Positions 6,206-6,814 of a stretch of DNA of 6,814 bases are shown here, piece after piece (position 1 is the stretch's first letter; the number at the start of each line of letters is the position of its first letter). This DNA is from Eubacterium sp. (lineage in GTDB: Bacteria > Bacillota > Clostridia > Lachnospirales > Lachnospiraceae). The position numbers and the translations under genes were made by a program. The notes under the pieces are model-generated. The model was not told the origin of the DNA and made no database searches. It was given only the letters and a program-made list of their open reading frames with translations. The stretch covers positions 1 through 6,814 of the forward strand of contig DOVJ01000234.1 of NCBI GenBank assembly GCA_003520145.1. The letters run 5' to 3'.

Positions 6206-6412
6206 ATGAATAATAATGAAGATTCAAAGATCGACGAAATCGTCGGAATGTTAGATTCATTTATGGACAAAGGAGGCGGCCACATGAATGTGGCTGTCGC
6301 CGATGTCCAGGCTAAAGCCGATGTTCAGACCATGAACAGCAACGAATGTGCTGGTCAGAATATGGCATGTAAAGTGCCTACTCTTCATATAGGCATAGAT
6401 GATAATGATTAA
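6206..6412 (+). CDS. Degenerate glycyl-radical-domain-like small protein (radical Gly missing)
   Basis: A 68-residue protein, start ATG with AGGA 7 nt upstream, 13 nt after the PFL catalytic gene. KIDEIVGMLDSFMDKGGGHMN (8-28, read as two pieces) matches the opening of the downstream radical subunit (QVDNLVALLDGYAEKGGHHLN). The end, VPTLHIGIDDND, lines up with YPQLTIRVSGYA: P, L and I are kept, but the radical Gly position is Asp66 and the protein stops two residues later. Between these parts there are about 10 extra residues containing C48 and C55. It therefore looks like a diverged duplicate of the radical domain that cannot carry the radical. Its codon use is less biased than that of its neighbours (gtc, gcc, aaa, aat), suggesting weaker selection or a different expression level. 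It could be a decaying duplicate, a structural filler for the catalytic subunit, or a regulator of activation. The reading is my own manual alignment. Confidence 0.7.
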   Translation: MNNNEDSKIDEIVGMLDSFMDKGGGHMNVAVADVQAKADVQTMNSNECAGQNMACKVPTLHIGIDDND

Positions 6413-6427
6413 GGAGGAATATATACA

Positions 6428-6673
6428 ATGGCAGATATTAGTGCAACACAGGTAGATAACTTAGTAGCTTTGTTAGATGGTTATGCTGAAAAAGGCGGAC
6501 ATCATCTTAACGTAAACGTTCTTAACAGAGAGACTCTTATTGACGCTCAGGCTCATCCAGAGAACTATCCACAGCTCACAATCAGAGTTTCCGGATACGC
6601 TGTTAACTTCGTTAAGCTTACAAAGGAACAGCAGGACGACGTTATATCACGTACATTCCACGAGAAGATGTAA
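6428..6673 (+). CDS. grcA: Stand-alone glycyl-radical subunit of pyruvate formate-lyase (GrcA/YfiD-like)
   Basis: An 81-residue protein equal to the C-terminal radical domain of PFL. LVALLDGYAEKGGHHLNVNV (12-31) and YPQLTIRVSGYAVNF (47-61) carry the radical site, with Gly56 matching G734 of E. coli PflB, followed by LTKEQQDDVISRTF (64-77). In E. coli the similar YfiD/GrcA is a spare part for oxygen-damaged PFL; here it appears to be the normal radical partner, because the neighbouring catalytic subunit has none of its own. It would be activated by a PFL-activating radical SAM enzyme, not present in this window. A strong ribosome site AAGGAGG begins at the stop codon of the preceding gene and lies 10 nt before the ATG. 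After about 20 codons its codon use becomes as biased as that of the catalytic gene. The catalytic subunit and this protein sum to 786 residues, against 760 for E. coli PflB. Naming it grcA is by similarity; it may deserve its own name. Confidence 0.92.
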   Translation: MADISATQVDNLVALLDGYAEKGGHHLNVNVLNRETLIDAQAHPENYPQLTIRVSGYAVNFVKLTKEQQDDVISRTFHEKM

Positions 6674-6699
6674 TTATACATTTACCTCATAACAATTAC

Positions 6700-6804
6700 G
6701 GGGATGTAAAAAACCAATCACTAGGACACGTGGCGATTTCTATCTTTTTGCAAGCCGCCGATTAGCAAGCGCTCCGCGAAAACTCGAATATGCTTGCAAT
6801 CCCC
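6700..6804. repeat. Imperfect inverted-repeat element downstream of the PFL operon
   Basis: GGGGAT (6700-6705) and ATCCCC (6799-6804) are complementary ends about 105 nt apart. Inside, TTGCAAGC (6748-6755) pairs with GCTTGCAA (6792-6799), and TAGCAAGCGCT lies between. The local GC content is higher than in the flanking DNA. It could be a folded transcript end, a small repeated palindromic element, or the tail of a leftward gene: on the minus strand a frame is open from the window edge to a TAG at 6740-6742, ending ALANRRLAKR. No clean hairpin plus U-tract terminator for the PFL operon is visible in 6674-6814. Confidence 0.35.
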
Positions 6805-6814
6805 ACATCATCTC

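Overview
The window looks like chromosomal DNA from a low-GC anaerobic Firmicute, most likely a Lachnospiraceae of the Butyrivibrio/Pseudobutyrivibrio kind. The reasons are a MecA-type Clp adaptor, a fermentative pyruvate formate-lyase (PFL), a DUF1858/NifX-type pair typical of anaerobes, strong AGGAGG ribosome sites and consensus TTGACA-17-TATAAT promoters. The genus is a guess from style, not from a search.

Left block (1-2900): a two-gene leftward operon starts from a near-perfect promoter at 2000-2028. Its first gene is a Ser/Thr kinase-like protein fused to a degenerate ParA/MinD-like domain. The second overlaps it by 4 nt and is a stand-alone ParA-like protein with the same degenerate P-loop. 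Divergent from this operon is a rightward gene for a MecA-family ClpC adaptor with a long charged linker. It ends at a bidirectional hairpin terminator at 2960-2998.

Middle block (3040-3702): a second leftward two-gene operon encodes a NifX/NifB-type iron-molybdenum-cofactor-domain protein with a 34-residue His/Cys-rich metal-binding tail, followed by a 73-residue DUF1858 CxxC protein. A consensus promoter lies at 3739-3767. The 372-nt divergent spacer to the PFL operon also holds the PFL promoter, a perfect palindrome TTGTATACAA inside that promoter, and two Rex-half-site-like repeats.

Right block (4075-6673): the main point of interest. The pyruvate formate-lyase is split. A 705-residue catalytic protein keeps the Cys-Cys active site (C407/C408) but stops where the C-terminal glycyl-radical domain should begin. 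The radical domain is a separate 81-residue protein (RVSGYA, Gly56) at the end of the same operon. Between them sits a 68-residue protein that aligns with the radical domain but has Asp where the radical Gly should be, carries a Cys-containing insert, and ends just past that point. Each cistron has its own ribosome site, so this is a genuine gene split and not a single frameshift. No PFL-activating enzyme gene is visible; only 141 nt follow the last gene, and they hold an inverted-repeat structure and a short leftward open frame running off the edge.
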